Notes: a model not told the origin generated them from the sequence alone. 64,000 nucleotides of DNA from Reichenbachiella carrageenanivorans (GCF_025639805.1 NZ_CP106735.1:124001-188000), one strand, 5' to 3'; counted from the first letter of the stretch, positions 17,613 to 27,526 are shown. Made by a program: numbers and translations.

Positions 17613-17687
17613 CAATCAAATTTGCTTCATTGCAATTACTTGCAAGTGTGCCGTCAAACACGAAGCTCGGATTCACTAAACCAGCTA

Positions 17688-18149
17688 TTATCTTTTTGCA
17701 GTAACCTGATCCCAGGTAAAAGTATTTACTTCTACATATTCTTGGTCACTGATATGGTTCTCCATATCTTTTTCAACTACTATAAAACTGACTTCTTGTT
17801 GTTCATTTTCATACCCAAGCAGATAAAATTCCCAAATCTCTTGACCCAATGTAACCTTCAAGTCATAGGCAGACTGGACATTCAGACTATTGTCTGCATG
17901 TCTAATCAGGCGATCAGTATCAGCGGCTTCTAGCGGCACAGCTTTGCTCTGCCACAAGTCGCCAGCTTTATCAAAAGCCTCCACACTCACCGCTCCTCCA
18001 TACTTGACATGATGCGGATGCTGAACAACAATAAATTGATCAAAGTCCTGCAACTGGGGTTCGCTTCTAAACTTACCCGTATAAAACTGCGCATCAGCAG
18101 GTGGGGCTACGGTGTAGATGAGTACAATTAAGGTGATTAAGGTTTTCAT
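17688..18149 (-). CDS. secreted protein of unknown function
   Basis: A 153-residue protein with a clear signal peptide (KTLITLIVLIYTVAPPADAQ, cleavage near residue 20). The mature part is predicted beta-rich (QFIVVQHPHHVKYGGAVSVEAF, YDLKVTLGQEIWEFYLLGYENEQQEVSFIVVE) with no cysteine and no recognised catalytic motif. I do not recognise the family. It stands alone between a terminator and a 223-bp upstream gap in which no promoter consensus was found. Confidence 0.6.
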   Translation of the reverse strand: MKTLITLIVLIYTVAPPADAQFYTGKFRSEPQLQDFDQFIVVQHPHHVKYGGAVSVEAFDKAGDLWQSKAVPLEAADTDRLIRHADNSLNVQSAYDLKVTLGQEIWEFYLLGYENEQQEVSFIVVEKDMENHISDQEYVEVNTFTWDQVTAKR

Positions 18150-18372
18150 CGTGTGGTTATGCTTTGAGCGGTATCCATATTCTCAAAATGTCTTGCTGGC
18201 TACCTGATACAAATCAGCATAAATTCGTGCGTTAATTCCCATCGAATCGATGAATGGTCAGATATTTTCGATGAGAATTCAAGAGATATTAGAATAATCC
18301 AAAACAGTATTGATATATGACTTATTAAAGCTATATAATCAACTTATAATACCTTATCCACGCAAATACATA

Positions 18373-18900
18373 TTACTCTTTAGACGACTCTATTTCTGTA
18401 ATGGTTCCTTCGTAGGTGATGTTGTTTCGCTGAGAGCTCATGACCATGAGTATCGCAGTTTTATTCGCCTGAATCGTCATTTTACAACTGAGAAGTTCGC
18501 CATTTGATGACTTGGTATCAAATGAATAAAGGAGTCTGAATTTCTTTTCGTTGTATTCGATTTCTTCATTAGACAATGTGGCATCTTCGATATTGATACC
18601 AACATCTCCACCCATAGGAGCCACCTGAGCCACACCGAAGTATGGCAATTGCGCAGTAGCTTGATCACCTGTTTTTATGAACGAATTAGGGTTAGATTGG
18701 AGGTTTATTCTTCGCCCCTTTTGAGTAGTCGCCCACTCAGCTACAAATTTAAAATCCCCTTGCGCAAAAAACGTCTTCAATGCTACGAAAGCTTGGGCTT
18801 TTGCTTCCTTTTTAGCCTGTCTTTTTTCTGCCTTAGACTGCGCTTGCACGGTGCCTAATGCCACGAGTATAATGATTAATAAAACACCTATATTTTTCAT
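18373..18900 (-). CDS. secreted DUF4251 protein
   Basis: A 175-residue protein with a signal peptide (about 1-20) and a highly charged Lys/Ala segment SKAEKRQAKKEAKAQAF. A beta-rich DUF4251 body follows: INLQSNPNSFIKTGDQATAQLPYFG, then MGGDVGINIEDA and TSSQ-type strands near the C-terminus. Function is unknown; the family is typical of Bacteroidota envelopes and is structurally a single beta sheet protein (family knowledge). No close operon partner; SulP lies 67 bp upstream on the same strand. Confidence 0.78.
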   Translation of the reverse strand: MKNIGVLLIIILVALGTVQAQSKAEKRQAKKEAKAQAFVALKTFFAQGDFKFVAEWATTQKGRRINLQSNPNSFIKTGDQATAQLPYFGVAQVAPMGGDVGINIEDATLSNEEIEYNEKKFRLLYSFDTKSSNGELLSCKMTIQANKTAILMVMSSQRNNITYEGTITEIESSKE

Positions 18901-18967
18901 GAGTATGATTTTAAATGAAAGATAAATGATTCCTCATTTGAATCAAATCTCATTCCAAAAGAGCCGC

Positions 18968-20668
18968 TTACTTCACATTGGTTTGATAGCTCAGCTTGGT
19001 TTTAGCATCATCAATCAAAATGGCATCCGCGATACAATCATGGATATGATCCAACCCTATTTTTTCTGACAAACCTGTCTTGAAAAACTTATCCCTCACA
19101 GGGCCTATGATACTCACCATATGAAATTCGATCTGGTGATCATGGAGGTGACGAATAATATCCTCCAACCCTTCTATACCACTCGAATCAGCATCTATCA
19201 TGCTTTGCGCATCAAGCACAAATTTTTTCATGGTAGGCTTTTGCTTTACCATCATTTCAACTTTGGATTTCAACGAGCCTACATTAGCAAAAAACAAACG
19301 GGCATCAAACCGAAGTATGCCTATATGAGGATCATCCACGGCAGACTCAAATCGCTTTAGATTTCTAAAGTATGTACTATCTCCTACCCGACCTAACTCC
19401 GCCATGTGCGGTTTGGAGGTTTTGTATACCAATACCAACAAGGAAATCAAAATTCCAAACCCAATACCCCACTCTATTCCAAAAACCAACGTACCAAGAA
19501 ACGAAGCCATTAGCATCACAAAATCATATCGATCAGTAATCCACAGACTCTTTGCTATCTTAAAATCAATCAAGCCTAGCACAGCTAGAAAAATAATAGC
19601 CCCGAGTACGGCATGCGGTAGGTATTGAAAAACAGGCATAAAAAACAACAGCGCTAGCACCACGATCAAGGAGGCAAAAATCGACGCCAGTCCCGTTTTG
19701 GCTCCAGCGGATTCGTTGACTGCCGACCGGCTAAAACTAGCCGTAGCAGGAAAAGTTCTAAAAAAAGACCCGATGATATTGGCCATCCCCAAACCAACCA
19801 ATTCTTTGTTTGCATGAATTTCGTACTCTGCCTTGTGTTTAGACTGGAGTCGCTGTCCGATAGAATAGATCTCCACAAACCCCATCAAAGACAGCGTGAG
19901 CGCAAGTGGCAAAAATCTAGCCCATGGCAATCCCTCCAATACAGGCACAGAAAAATCCGGCAAGCCTCCAGGCAACTGCCCCACCAAGCTCACACCCATC
20001 TGCTCCATACCTAGTATATAAGACAATCCCATACCCACCACCACCACAAGCAAACTACTCGGCCACTTAGGCAGGAGTTTTTTTCCTCCAATCAAGAGAA
20101 CCAAACTGCCAATAGCCATCAGCATAGTGGGCATATGTGTGAAGTGTAAATGAGTAACATAGTAAACAAACTCATCAAAAAGTCCATCTACACCCACAGG
20201 GGTAATCCCCAATAAATACTTGAATTGTTTGATAGAAATAATCACTGCTGCAGCGAATGTAAACCCAAGAATAACAGGCTTAGAAAGAAAATTGGCAATG
20301 AAGCCCAATCTCAAAAAACCCATACTAAGCTGCAATAGCCCAACAATCAAAGTCATCGCTACCGTGACCACTAGGTACTCATCCGTACCAATCGCTGCAA
20401 ATGCACTCGCTCCCGCAATCAGAATCAATGAGTCCATCGCCACAGGCCCTACAGACACATGACGAGAAGTACCCATAATCGCATACACGATAGTAGGCAC
20501 GATCGCCGTGTACAATCCATATATAGGCGGCAGTCCCGCTATCATGGCATAGGCCATGCCTTGTGGAATCAACATCACTCCTACAACCAACCCGGCAAAC
20601 AAATCTTGCTTAAGCCAAGCCTTGGAATAGGATTTGAATACATTCAGGAGAGGAAATAGGTTATTCAT
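18968..20668 (-). CDS. SulP-family anion transporter with STAS domain
   Basis: A 566-residue inner-membrane transporter. The N-terminal SulP core starts with LFAGLVVGVMLIPQGMAYAMIAGLPPIYGLY, the family signature in the first helices, followed by further membrane segments. The C-terminal STAS domain (about 435-545) has ILRFDARLFFANVGSLKSKV and FVLDAQSMIDADSSGIEGLEDI, including the DSSG loop. Transport of sulfate, bicarbonate or another inorganic anion is possible; sequence alone does not decide. It lies 69 bp downstream of a Crp/Fnr-type regulator on the same strand, which probably controls it. No carbonic anhydrase or sulfate-assimilation gene is nearby. Confidence 0.9.
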   Translation of the reverse strand: MNNLFPLLNVFKSYSKAWLKQDLFAGLVVGVMLIPQGMAYAMIAGLPPIYGLYTAIVPTIVYAIMGTSRHVSVGPVAMDSLILIAGASAFAAIGTDEYLVVTVAMTLIVGLLQLSMGFLRLGFIANFLSKPVILGFTFAAAVIISIKQFKYLLGITPVGVDGLFDEFVYYVTHLHFTHMPTMLMAIGSLVLLIGGKKLLPKWPSSLLVVVVGMGLSYILGMEQMGVSLVGQLPGGLPDFSVPVLEGLPWARFLPLALTLSLMGFVEIYSIGQRLQSKHKAEYEIHANKELVGLGMANIIGSFFRTFPATASFSRSAVNESAGAKTGLASIFASLIVVLALLFFMPVFQYLPHAVLGAIIFLAVLGLIDFKIAKSLWITDRYDFVMLMASFLGTLVFGIEWGIGFGILISLLVLVYKTSKPHMAELGRVGDSTYFRNLKRFESAVDDPHIGILRFDARLFFANVGSLKSKVEMMVKQKPTMKKFVLDAQSMIDADSSGIEGLEDIIRHLHDHQIEFHMVSIIGPVRDKFFKTGLSEKIGLDHIHDCIADAILIDDAKTKLSYQTNVK

Positions 20669-20737
20669 TTACATCATCAGATTATTAATGGCAAATGTAA
20701 TCGATTCGATTTGCACCGTGCGTAACCATTGTTACAC

Positions 20738-21370
20738 TCACAATATTTCGATCTTATTACGATGTAATTCGATCTGTCCCTCCTGCTCTAGTTTTTTCAG
20801 TAGTCGAGAGACCACTACCCGCGAAGTATTGAGATCTTGGGCAATTTGCTGATGAGTCTTTCGAACCGAAAAATCTCCAGCACTTTGTTTACAATCCAAC
20901 AGATAGTTCATCAGGCGCTCGTCCAATTTCATAAATGCCAAAGCGTCTACCGCATTGAGTATTTCTTCAAAGCGTTCATTGTACGACCCAAAAATAAACT
21001 GCCGCCATGTCGAATATTTCATCCACTCATCCATATACTGCATTGGAATCATGATTACCTCTGCATCTTCTTCTACCACAGCCTTGATTTCACTTTTTTT
21101 GTGACTCATACAGCAAGTCAGACTCATGGCACACGTGTCTCCTCCACCTAAAAAGTACAAAAAGAGCTCATTTCCTTTTTGATCTTCACGAATCACCTTA
21201 ATCGTTCCAGACAGAACCAAAGGAATACTTTTGAGATAAGTCCCAAAATCAATCAAGACCTTTCCTGCCTTAAACTGCTTCAAATCAGCCTTTTGATTGA
21301 TTTCATCTACTAAATCAGTTTGAAACCGCTGAGCAAAAAGCTCCAATTTTTCTTTTATATTATTTGACAT
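20738..21370 (-). CDS. Crp/Fnr-family regulator with a cysteine cluster
   Basis: A 210-residue regulator with an N-terminal cNMP-binding-type barrel (about 30-115) and C-terminal HTH_Crp (about 145-205: VRKTHQQIAQDLNTSRVVVSRLLKKLEQEG). In the barrel, DTCAMSLTCCMSH places Cys80, Cys86 and Cys87 together, an arrangement unlike FNR (whose cysteines are N-terminal) and suitable for redox, sulfur or metal sensing (inference). It is upstream of the SulP transporter gene on the same strand and divergent from the DUF177-rpmF operon (99-bp gap). Confidence 0.88.
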   Translation of the reverse strand: MSNNIKEKLELFAQRFQTDLVDEINQKADLKQFKAGKVLIDFGTYLKSIPLVLSGTIKVIREDQKGNELFLYFLGGGDTCAMSLTCCMSHKKSEIKAVVEEDAEVIMIPMQYMDEWMKYSTWRQFIFGSYNERFEEILNAVDALAFMKLDERLMNYLLDCKQSAGDFSVRKTHQQIAQDLNTSRVVVSRLLKKLEQEGQIELHRNKIEIL

Positions 21371-21435
21371 CTCTAATCACTTCGTATTTCCTTTCAAATT
21401 TCCAGATAAGATTTTAATTATTAATAATATTAATC

Positions 21436-21443
21436 TAAATTTG
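21436..21443 (+). promoter_or_regulatory. -7 promoter element for the DUF177-rpmF operon
   Basis: TAAATTTG matches TAnnTTTG and is followed by the commonly seen GCGC; 26 nt before the ATG at 21470, in the divergent gap with the Crp-type regulator gene. Confidence 0.55.
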
Positions 21444-21469
21444 CGCACTCATTTCCTATCTAAGGAAAA

Positions 21470-22015
21470 ATGAAAGAAAACAGACAATACAGAATCGACA
21501 TATACGGCCTCAAATTGGGGATTCACGAATTCGATTTTGAGTTTGATAGAAAGCTCTTTGAAAATATTGAAGACAGTGTGATTGAATCTGGCCATGGAAA
21601 ATGCTCCGTGACCCTAGATAAAAAGGAAACGCTGATTTCAATGAATTTTAAAATCGAAGGGGTAATCGAATTGATTTGTGACAGAAGTCTTGAGCCATTT
21701 GACTACCCAATAGACATCGAAGAAAACTTAATCGTGAAATACGGTGAAGAATTGGACGATAGCAGAGATGACCTTTTGGTTATTTCTAATACGCAAGAGA
21801 GTATAAATGTAGAATCTAACATCTACGAATACCTCACGATAGCTGTCCCAATGAAAAGAATTCACCCTGACTTTCAAGACGAAGAAGACGACGATGAGAA
21901 CGAAGTAGCGTTGGTATACACATCTGAAAATGCAGAGGCCGACGAAAAAGAAGATGATGATGCAATAGACCCTAGGTGGGCAGCACTCAAAAATATTAAG
22001 GATTTAAAGAATTAA
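21470..22015 (+). CDS. YceD/DUF177 family protein
   Basis: A 181-residue cytoplasmic protein. The DUF177 pattern is the N-terminal YRIDIYGLKLGIHEFDFEFD, a central IEGVIELICDRSLEPFDYPI (the family has a CxRCLEP-like motif; here CDRSLEP keeps one Cys), and the acidic C-terminal DDAIDPRWAALKNIKD, the DPRWAAL motif being diagnostic. DUF177 is nearly always next to rpmF and has been linked to 23S rRNA or L32 function in other bacteria. rpmF starts 12 nt downstream, so they are co-transcribed. Confidence 0.9.
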   Translation: MKENRQYRIDIYGLKLGIHEFDFEFDRKLFENIEDSVIESGHGKCSVTLDKKETLISMNFKIEGVIELICDRSLEPFDYPIDIEENLIVKYGEELDDSRDDLLVISNTQESINVESNIYEYLTIAVPMKRIHPDFQDEEDDDENEVALVYTSENAEADEKEDDDAIDPRWAALKNIKDLKN

Positions 22016-22027
22016 AATAGAAGAACG

Positions 22028-22219
22028 ATGGCACATCCTAAGCGTAAAATCTCCAAACAGAGAAGGGACAAGAGAAGAACGCATTACAAAGCAGAAGCTA
22101 AAAACTATGTAGTTTGCGCTACCACTGGTGAAGCACACTTGCCGCACAGAGCTTACTGGCACGAAGGCAAATTGTACTACAAAGGCAAAGTAGTGATTGA
22201 AAAAGAAGTATTAGCTTAA
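22028..22219 (+). CDS. rpmF: 50S ribosomal protein L32
   Basis: 63 residues, typical for L32. It starts [19 protein letters not shown], the conserved basic N-terminus that enters the 23S rRNA. The zinc-ribbon region found in many L32 proteins is reduced to one Cys ([18 protein letters not shown]), so this is the Zn-independent type. It is preceded by DUF177 and followed by a short terminator-like hairpin at 22251-22271. Confidence 0.97.
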   Translation: MAHPKRKISKQRRDKRRTHYKAEAKNYVVCATTGEAHLPHRAYWHEGKLYYKGKVVIEKEVLA

Positions 22220-22250
22220 TATTTCTTTTGAGCTTTTATAAAATATACAG

Positions 22251-22280
22251 AGTCTGCTTCTAAAGCAGACTTTCTGTGTT
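22251..22280 (+). terminator. terminator-like hairpin after rpmF
   Basis: AGTCTGCTT (22251-22259) and AAGCAGACT (22263-22271) form a 9-bp stem with a 3-nt loop, followed by a mixed T-rich stretch. The weak T-run suggests partial termination before fabH. Confidence 0.6.
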
Positions 22281-22413
22281 TATATGAGTTATGCATGCAT
22301 ACTATTTTGATGTGCATTTCTGGCTATCAAAAGCCAATTATTTCATTAAATTGCCAACGTTTTTTGGCTTTACGCCAATCAACAAGACCAGTTCAAAAGA
22401 ATAAACATTTCAA

Positions 22414-23412
22414 ATGACTAAAATAAGAGCAGCAATAACGGGTGTTCATGGCTATGTCCCTGATTATGTATTGACCAATCAGGAATTGGAAGGCATGGTA
22501 GAGACCAGCGATGAGTGGATCACCTCCCGAACAGGCATCAAAGAAAGAAGAATACTCAAAGGAGAGCACCAGGGCACATCAGTAATAGGTATAGAGTCTT
22601 GCAAGGCTCTACTAGAAAAGACTGGCACTGACCCCAAAGAGGTAGACCTAATCATCTGCGCTACCGTAACTCCAGACATGCCCTTCCCGGCTACTGCCAA
22701 TCTCATCGCAGATGCCATCGGAGCGACAAACTCATTCAGCTACGACATGTCTGCGGCTTGCTCTGGGTTCTTATACGCACTCACTACTGGCTCTCAGTTT
22801 ATTGAAACAGGCAAATACAAAAAAGTATTGGTCATAGGTGCCGACAAAATGTCGTCTATCATCAACTACAAGGATAGAACAACCTGTATCATCTTTGGTG
22901 ATGGTGGTGGAGCAGTACTGCTAGAGCCTACTACAGAAGAATTTGGCGTAATGGACTCCATCCTAAAAGCCGATGGATCAGGCGCCCAATACCTGCAAAT
23001 GCCAGGTGGAGGTAGCCGCATGCCAGCTACTGTAGAAACCGTGCAGGCCGACAAACACTACGCCATGCAAGAAGGTTCGGCCGTTTTCAAATTTGCCGTA
23101 ACCAATATGGCAGATGTAGCAGCCGAAATCATGGAAAAAAACAACCTCACTGGCGACGATATCACATGGCTCGTGCCGCACCAAGCCAATAAAAGAATTA
23201 TAGATGCTACTGCCCGTAGAATGGAAGTAGATGAAAACAAAGTAATGCTGAATATTGAAAAATATGGCAATACAACTAGTGGCACACTACCGCTTTGCCT
23301 CTGGGACTACGAAAAACAATTGAAAAAAGGTGACAACTTGATCCTTGCTGCTTTTGGCGGCGGATTCACCTGGGGCTCCATCTATTTAAAATGGGCCTAC
23401 GATTCTAAATAA
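22414..23412 (+). CDS. fabH: beta-ketoacyl-ACP synthase III
   Basis: Condenses a CoA-primed acyl starter with malonyl-ACP to begin fatty-acid synthesis; cytoplasmic. The 332-residue length fits. The catalytic triad is visible: Cys116 in [11 protein letters not shown], His in [11 protein letters not shown], and Asn in [29 protein letters not shown] near the N-terminus is the usual KAS III signature. It sits between rpmF and efp. plsX, which often separates rpmF and fabH in other bacteria, is absent here. Confidence 0.96.
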   Translation: MTKIRAAITGVHGYVPDYVLTNQELEGMVETSDEWITSRTGIKERRILKGEHQGTSVIGIESCKALLEKTGTDPKEVDLIICATVTPDMPFPATANLIADAIGATNSFSYDMSAACSGFLYALTTGSQFIETGKYKKVLVIGADKMSSIINYKDRTTCIIFGDGGGAVLLEPTTEEFGVMDSILKADGSGAQYLQMPGGGSRMPATVETVQADKHYAMQEGSAVFKFAVTNMADVAAEIMEKNNLTGDDITWLVPHQANKRIIDATARRMEVDENKVMLNIEKYGNTTSGTLPLCLWDYEKQLKKGDNLILAAFGGGFTWGSIYLKWAYDSK

Positions 23413-23435
23413 GACAACGTTAAAAAAATAAACAA

Positions 23436-24002
23436 ATGGCTTCAACCGCTGACTTTAAAAATGGGATGTGTATCGAGTACAATCATGGATTGTACTTCAT
23501 CATCGAATTTCAGCACGTAAAACCAGGCAAAGGACCTGCTTTCGTAAGAACCAAATTGAAAAATGTTAAAACGGGAAAAGTAATAGACAACACTTTCACG
23601 TCAGGACATAAAGTAACTACTGCTCGAATTGAAAGACGAAACTTTCAGTTTCTCTACAAAGACGACATGGGGTACAACTTCATGGACAATGATACTTACG
23701 AGCAAATCAACATGGAAGAGGAGCTCATTGACGCACCTCAATTCCTAAAAGATGGCGAGCAAGTGGAGGTTATTTTCCACGCTGAGCAAGAGATGATTCT
23801 AGGCTGCGAATTGCCCAACCATGTCACCATGGAAATCACTTACACTGAGCCTGGGCTCAAAGGAGACACCGCTACCAACGCTTCAAAACCTGCCACCACA
23901 GAAACTGGCGCCACTATACAGGTACCTCTTTTTGTAAACCAGGGAGACGTGGTAAAAGTAGAAAGTAAAACAGGAAACTATGTAGAAAGAGTAAAGAAGT
24001 AA
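23436..24002 (+). CDS. efp: translation elongation factor P
   Basis: 188 residues with the three beta-barrel domains of EF-P, which rescues ribosomes stalled on polyproline. The KOW-like N-terminal domain ends in the modification loop [17 protein letters not shown]; Lys32 corresponds to E. coli Lys34. No epmA/epmB-type modification gene is in the window. The C-terminal OB domains end [15 protein letters not shown], as usual. It lies 23 nt after fabH, so it is probably co-transcribed. Confidence 0.96.
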   Translation: MASTADFKNGMCIEYNHGLYFIIEFQHVKPGKGPAFVRTKLKNVKTGKVIDNTFTSGHKVTTARIERRNFQFLYKDDMGYNFMDNDTYEQINMEEELIDAPQFLKDGEQVEVIFHAEQEMILGCELPNHVTMEITYTEPGLKGDTATNASKPATTETGATIQVPLFVNQGDVVKVESKTGNYVERVKK

Positions 24003-24182
24003 TTCTTACTCTTTTTTTATGGAGAACGTGTAATTTTTATATCAAACGTTTCTCTTTAATTTTGACCATTAAAACATTTTATGAGATCATTTATTCTCAT
24101 AAACATCACTAACTAATTGATTTGATTTGGAGTTTGTAATGCAAGCGTCAAATCAGTTTAACAACGAATAAATACTTAGCAG

Positions 24183-24671
24183 ATGAAGGTAAAAGAAATC
24201 AGAGATTTGATAGACTTCTTGTCAAGTTCAGGACTAGAAGAAGTTAATATAGAAACCGACGAGTTTAAGATCAAAATCAAACGAAGCAACGAAGCACAAG
24301 TAGTAGAGCGAGTAGTCGCTTCTGCACCAGCACCAGTTGCAGCTCCTGTAGCAGCCGCACCTGCTCCAGTCGCAGCGCCTGCCCCAGCAGCGCCTTCGGC
24401 ACCAGTCGCAGATGCCGCTCCAGCAGGAAATTATATAGAGATCAAATCACCAATGATCGGTACATTCTACAGATCAGCTAACCCAGAGTCTCCAGCATTT
24501 GTCAATGTAGGCGACAAAGTTTCAGCTGGCGGAACCGTGTGTATCATAGAAGCCATGAAACTCTTCAACGAAATCGAATCTGAAGTATCAGGCACCATCG
24601 TAAAAGTATTGGTGGATGATTCTCAGCCAGTAGAATACGATCAGCCATTGTTCTTGGTTGACCCGTCTTAA
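24183..24671 (+). CDS. accB: biotin carboxyl carrier protein of acetyl-CoA carboxylase
   Basis: 162 residues. An N-terminal helical domain ([21 protein letters not shown]) is followed by an Ala/Pro/Val-rich flexible linker at about 47-83 (repeated APVAAPVA units). The biotinyl domain has the biotin-attachment Lys126 in [10 protein letters not shown]. It carries carboxybiotin between biotin carboxylase and carboxyltransferase for malonyl-CoA synthesis. accC follows after 28 nt. It is separated from efp by 180 bp in which no clean promoter consensus was found. Confidence 0.96.
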   Translation: MKVKEIRDLIDFLSSSGLEEVNIETDEFKIKIKRSNEAQVVERVVASAPAPVAAPVAAAPAPVAAPAPAAPSAPVADAAPAGNYIEIKSPMIGTFYRSANPESPAFVNVGDKVSAGGTVCIIEAMKLFNEIESEVSGTIVKVLVDDSQPVEYDQPLFLVDPS

Positions 24672-24699
24672 TTGAGTTTTAGAAATTAAAGACTAACAC

Positions 24700-26049
24700 G
24701 TGTTTAAAAAAATATTAATAGCCAATAGAGGTGAGATTGCCCTTCGGGTAATCCGTACTTGTCGAGAGATGGGCATCAGTACTGTGGCCGTATACTCCAC
24801 CGCAGACAAAGAAAGTTTGCATGTGAAATTTGCCGATGAGGCCGTTTGCATTGGCCCTGCCCCGAGCAAGGACTCTTATCTCAACATGAAAGCCATTATC
24901 TCGGCTGCTGAGATCACCAATGCAGATGCCATTCATCCAGGGTTCGGATTTCTGTCAGAAAATGCCGAGTTCTCTCAAATCTGTGAAGAGTACAACATCA
25001 AGTTTATCGGTGCCAGCGCAGAAATGATTAACCAAATGGGAGACAAGGCTAGCGCCAAGGACACCATGAAAAAAGCTGGTGTACCTACCATCCCTGGTTC
25101 TGAAGGACTCTTGTCATCTGTAGAAGAAGGCAAGAAAATAGCGAAAAAAATAAAGTACCCCGTAATCCTAAAGGCAACTGCCGGCGGTGGTGGACGAGGT
25201 ATGAGAATCGTAAAAGAAGAGAGTGGGTTCCAAAAAGCATGGGATGATGCTCGTCAGGAATCTAAAGCTGCTTTCGGAAACGATGGCATGTATTTGGAGA
25301 AATACATCGAAGATCCACGTCATGTGGAAATTCAGATTGTAGGCGACAGCACAGGCAAAGCCTGTCATTTGTCCGAAAGAGACTGCTCTATCCAAAGAAG
25401 ACATCAAAAACTGACAGAAGAAACACCATGTCCTGCAACGGTCATGAACGATAAACTTCGTAAGAAAATGGGAGAAGCTGCCATCAAAGGTGCCGAAGCC
25501 ATCAAATACGAAGGTGCAGGTACAGTAGAGTTTTTGCTAGACAAGCACGGCGACTTCTATTTCATGGAAATGAATACTCGTATCCAAGTAGAACACCCGA
25601 TCACGGAAGAGGTCACTGATTTTGATTTGATCAAAGAGCAAATCAAAGTAGCAGCTGGCATCAAGATTTCTGGCAAGAACTACTTCCCTCAGTTGCACGC
25701 CATAGAATGTAGAATCAATGCAGAAGATCCTTCGAAGGATTTCCGTCCTTCTCCAGGCAAAATCACGCATCTACATATGCCAGGTGGCCATGGTGTACGA
25801 GTGGATAGTCATGTATATGCTGGCTACACCATTCCTCCAAACTATGATTCGATGATCGCCAAACTAATCGTGTCGGCTCAGACTAGAGAAGAGGCTTTGG
25901 TGAGAATGAAAAGAGCACTGAGCGAATTTGTAATCGAAGGGATAAAAACTACAATCCCTTTTCATATCAAATTAATGGACGATGAAATATTCAAATCAGG
26001 TCAATTCACCACTTCCTTTATGGAAACTTTCGACTTGAGTGATTTGTAA
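24700..26049 (+). CDS. accC: acetyl-CoA carboxylase, biotin carboxylase subunit
   Basis: 449 residues, standard length. ATP-grasp enzyme that carboxylates the biotin of AccB. Markers: start [20 protein letters not shown], glycine-rich ATP lid [38 protein letters not shown], and the catalytic region [18 protein letters not shown]. It begins with GTG. The accBC pair ends at a strong terminator at 26082-26117. Confidence 0.97.
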   Translation: MFKKILIANRGEIALRVIRTCREMGISTVAVYSTADKESLHVKFADEAVCIGPAPSKDSYLNMKAIISAAEITNADAIHPGFGFLSENAEFSQICEEYNIKFIGASAEMINQMGDKASAKDTMKKAGVPTIPGSEGLLSSVEEGKKIAKKIKYPVILKATAGGGGRGMRIVKEESGFQKAWDDARQESKAAFGNDGMYLEKYIEDPRHVEIQIVGDSTGKACHLSERDCSIQRRHQKLTEETPCPATVMNDKLRKKMGEAAIKGAEAIKYEGAGTVEFLLDKHGDFYFMEMNTRIQVEHPITEEVTDFDLIKEQIKVAAGIKISGKNYFPQLHAIECRINAEDPSKDFRPSPGKITHLHMPGGHGVRVDSHVYAGYTIPPNYDSMIAKLIVSAQTREEALVRMKRALSEFVIEGIKTTIPFHIKLMDDEIFKSGQFTTSFMETFDLSDL

Positions 26050-26081
26050 TTATTTAATTCGAAATACAATATTTACTTTAG

Positions 26082-26117
26082 TAACCACGCTATTCCAAAT
26101 GGCGTGGTTATTTTTTT
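26082..26117 (+). terminator. Rho-independent terminator after accC
   Basis: TAACCACGC (26082-26090) pairs with GCGTGGTTA (26102-26110), followed by seven T. The next start codon is only 4 nt beyond the T-run. Confidence 0.9.
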
Positions 26118-26120
26118 GAC

Positions 26121-26801
26121 ATGAAAAACCTCATTCCCTTTATTCTGATACTCCTCTGTGTATTTGACAATCAAAAGGCTTTCGCTCAAGATTCACTCAA
26201 ACAAAAAACAAAGGAAATACATTTAGGCATTGGACCCGCCTCCTACAGCGGAGACTTAGGGAAAGCCTATGCAGGAAGTTCCTTACTATTCACCGCTGGG
26301 CTCAAATTCAACAATAACAAAAAGCTAAATGGAAATGTAAAAATCTCAATTGGCTCGGTGACCGGACAAGAACTAGACTATGCCACAACAGACGACTCTG
26401 GCGTACCTGCCACCCCAAACACTTTCTTCAAAAGCACTTTTATTGGGCTCAATTATGAAGCGCAATTCAACTTTATCAATAAAGAAAAAATCAAAGTTTA
26501 CCTTTCTCAGGGTATAGGGCTTTTCAGATTTGACCCTAGAAATGAGGAAGACAACAGACTCTCTGACCTCCCAGATACGCGACCGGTCGGGGAAAGCTAT
26601 CGCAACATAGTGATACAACTACCGACTCAACTCGGTGCTAAATACTACCTCCCCAATGATTTTGCTCTAGGTATTCAGGTCGGATTCATCAATCCTATTA
26701 CTGATCACTTAGACAACCTAGCCATATGGGGCAATAAGAATGGCAATGACAATATTTTGTCTTTCCAATTTCAAATCCATGCTCCTCTATCTCCTAGATA
26801 A
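26121..26801 (+). CDS. outer-membrane beta-barrel-like protein
   Basis: A 226-residue protein with a signal peptide (about 1-22, FNKQKAFAQ-like end). Alternating amphipathic strands follow: EIHLGIGPASYSGDLGKAY, FTAGLKFNNNKKLNGNVKISIG, STFIGLNYEAQFNFI, KIKVYLSQGIGLFRF and QLGAKYYLPNDFALGIQVGF. The GPASYSGDLGKAY opening resembles Bacteroidota DUF6089-like barrels. The C-terminus ends in a strand, as expected for an eight-stranded barrel. Function is unknown. It starts a set of three exported barrel-like genes; the accC terminator separates it from the lipid genes. Confidence 0.65.
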   Translation: MKNLIPFILILLCVFDNQKAFAQDSLKQKTKEIHLGIGPASYSGDLGKAYAGSSLLFTAGLKFNNNKKLNGNVKISIGSVTGQELDYATTDDSGVPATPNTFFKSTFIGLNYEAQFNFINKEKIKVYLSQGIGLFRFDPRNEEDNRLSDLPDTRPVGESYRNIVIQLPTQLGAKYYLPNDFALGIQVGFINPITDHLDNLAIWGNKNGNDNILSFQFQIHAPLSPR

Positions 26802-26802
26802 G

Positions 26803-26810
26803 TATATTTG
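26803..26810 (+). promoter_or_regulatory. -7 promoter element, 5 nt before the second barrel gene
   Basis: TATATTTG followed by CGGCC and the ATG at 26816. The second gene of the set may therefore be made from its own leaderless transcript as well as by read-through. Confidence 0.5.
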
Positions 26811-26815
26811 CGGCC

Positions 26816-27526
26816 ATGATTCATCGGATATTTAAAATATGTGTATTCGTCCTAGCTGCTGTTTTCATGAGCAGCTTTGCTCACGGACAAACCAATTTTG
26901 GCATATATGTAGGCTCTGTAACCAATAAATTTGAAGGAGACGATGTGTCTAAACTAACTGATCTTAGATTTAGCATCAAAAGCACGATAACCACTGGTGT
27001 CGTTATAGACATCCCTGTGGCATCCGACGTATATATCACAATCATACCAGGGTACAAAACCATTGCTGGAACAACCTACAAATCCAACCCCCTCTATGAA
27101 GTGCAGGTCAATTTAGGCCTATCCCCCACTGCCCCGAGATACAAAGATATTTCCGATATCAAACTGCAATATATCGCACTCCCTGTACTACTCAAGGTCA
27201 TTTCTAACAATGAAAGGTGGCAATTCATGGCAGGTATAGAATCTGCTTGGAGCTTTAGCTCCAAGCTCACCGATTTAGAAATCGATAGCAAAATAGAAAT
27301 CGGTCAACACATCCGAGACATCAATGTATCTGCCATTTTTGGATTTGGCTACAGGTTCAATCTATTAAAACAAAAATTTGCTTTCGACCTCATGTACACC
27401 CAAGGACTACTCAATGTATCTAGCGGCTATCAGCTAGATGTGGCTAGTGTACCCAGAGTAAAGACCACCACTGGTGAAAGTAGACTAACCTGGTATCTCC
27501 CTCTCAAATCAGCCAAAAAACAATGA
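26816..27526 (+). CDS. outer-membrane beta-barrel protein (OMP_b-brl_2-like)
   Basis: A 236-residue protein with a signal peptide (about 1-25). Strands follow that are typical of the PorT-like OMP_b-brl_2 barrel: NFGIYVGSVTNKF, TGVVIDIPVASDVYITIIPGYK, LQYIALPVLLKVISNNERWQFMAGIE, and SAIFGFGYRFNLLKQKFAFDLMYTQGL. The LQYIALPVLLK segment is the family hallmark. Function is unknown. It has its own promoter element and overlaps the next gene by 4 nt. Confidence 0.72.
   Translation: MIHRIFKICVFVLAAVFMSSFAHGQTNFGIYVGSVTNKFEGDDVSKLTDLRFSIKSTITTGVVIDIPVASDVYITIIPGYKTIAGTTYKSNPLYEVQVNLGLSPTAPRYKDISDIKLQYIALPVLLKVISNNERWQFMAGIESAWSFSSKLTDLEIDSKIEIGQHIRDINVSAIFGFGYRFNLLKQKFAFDLMYTQGLLNVSSGYQLDVASVPRVKTTTGESRLTWYLPLKSAKKQ

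Noticed and set aside
17361..17933. 190-codon open frame on the plus strand
   Set aside because: Its first part overlaps the hydrolase gene in another frame and its later part is antisense to the secreted-protein gene at 17688; the composition is not protein-like and it passes through a terminator.
24340..24430. Ala/Pro/Val repeat in accB suggested a tandem DNA repeat
   Set aside because: It is the normal flexible linker of BCCP proteins and carries no sign of expansion beyond the family.
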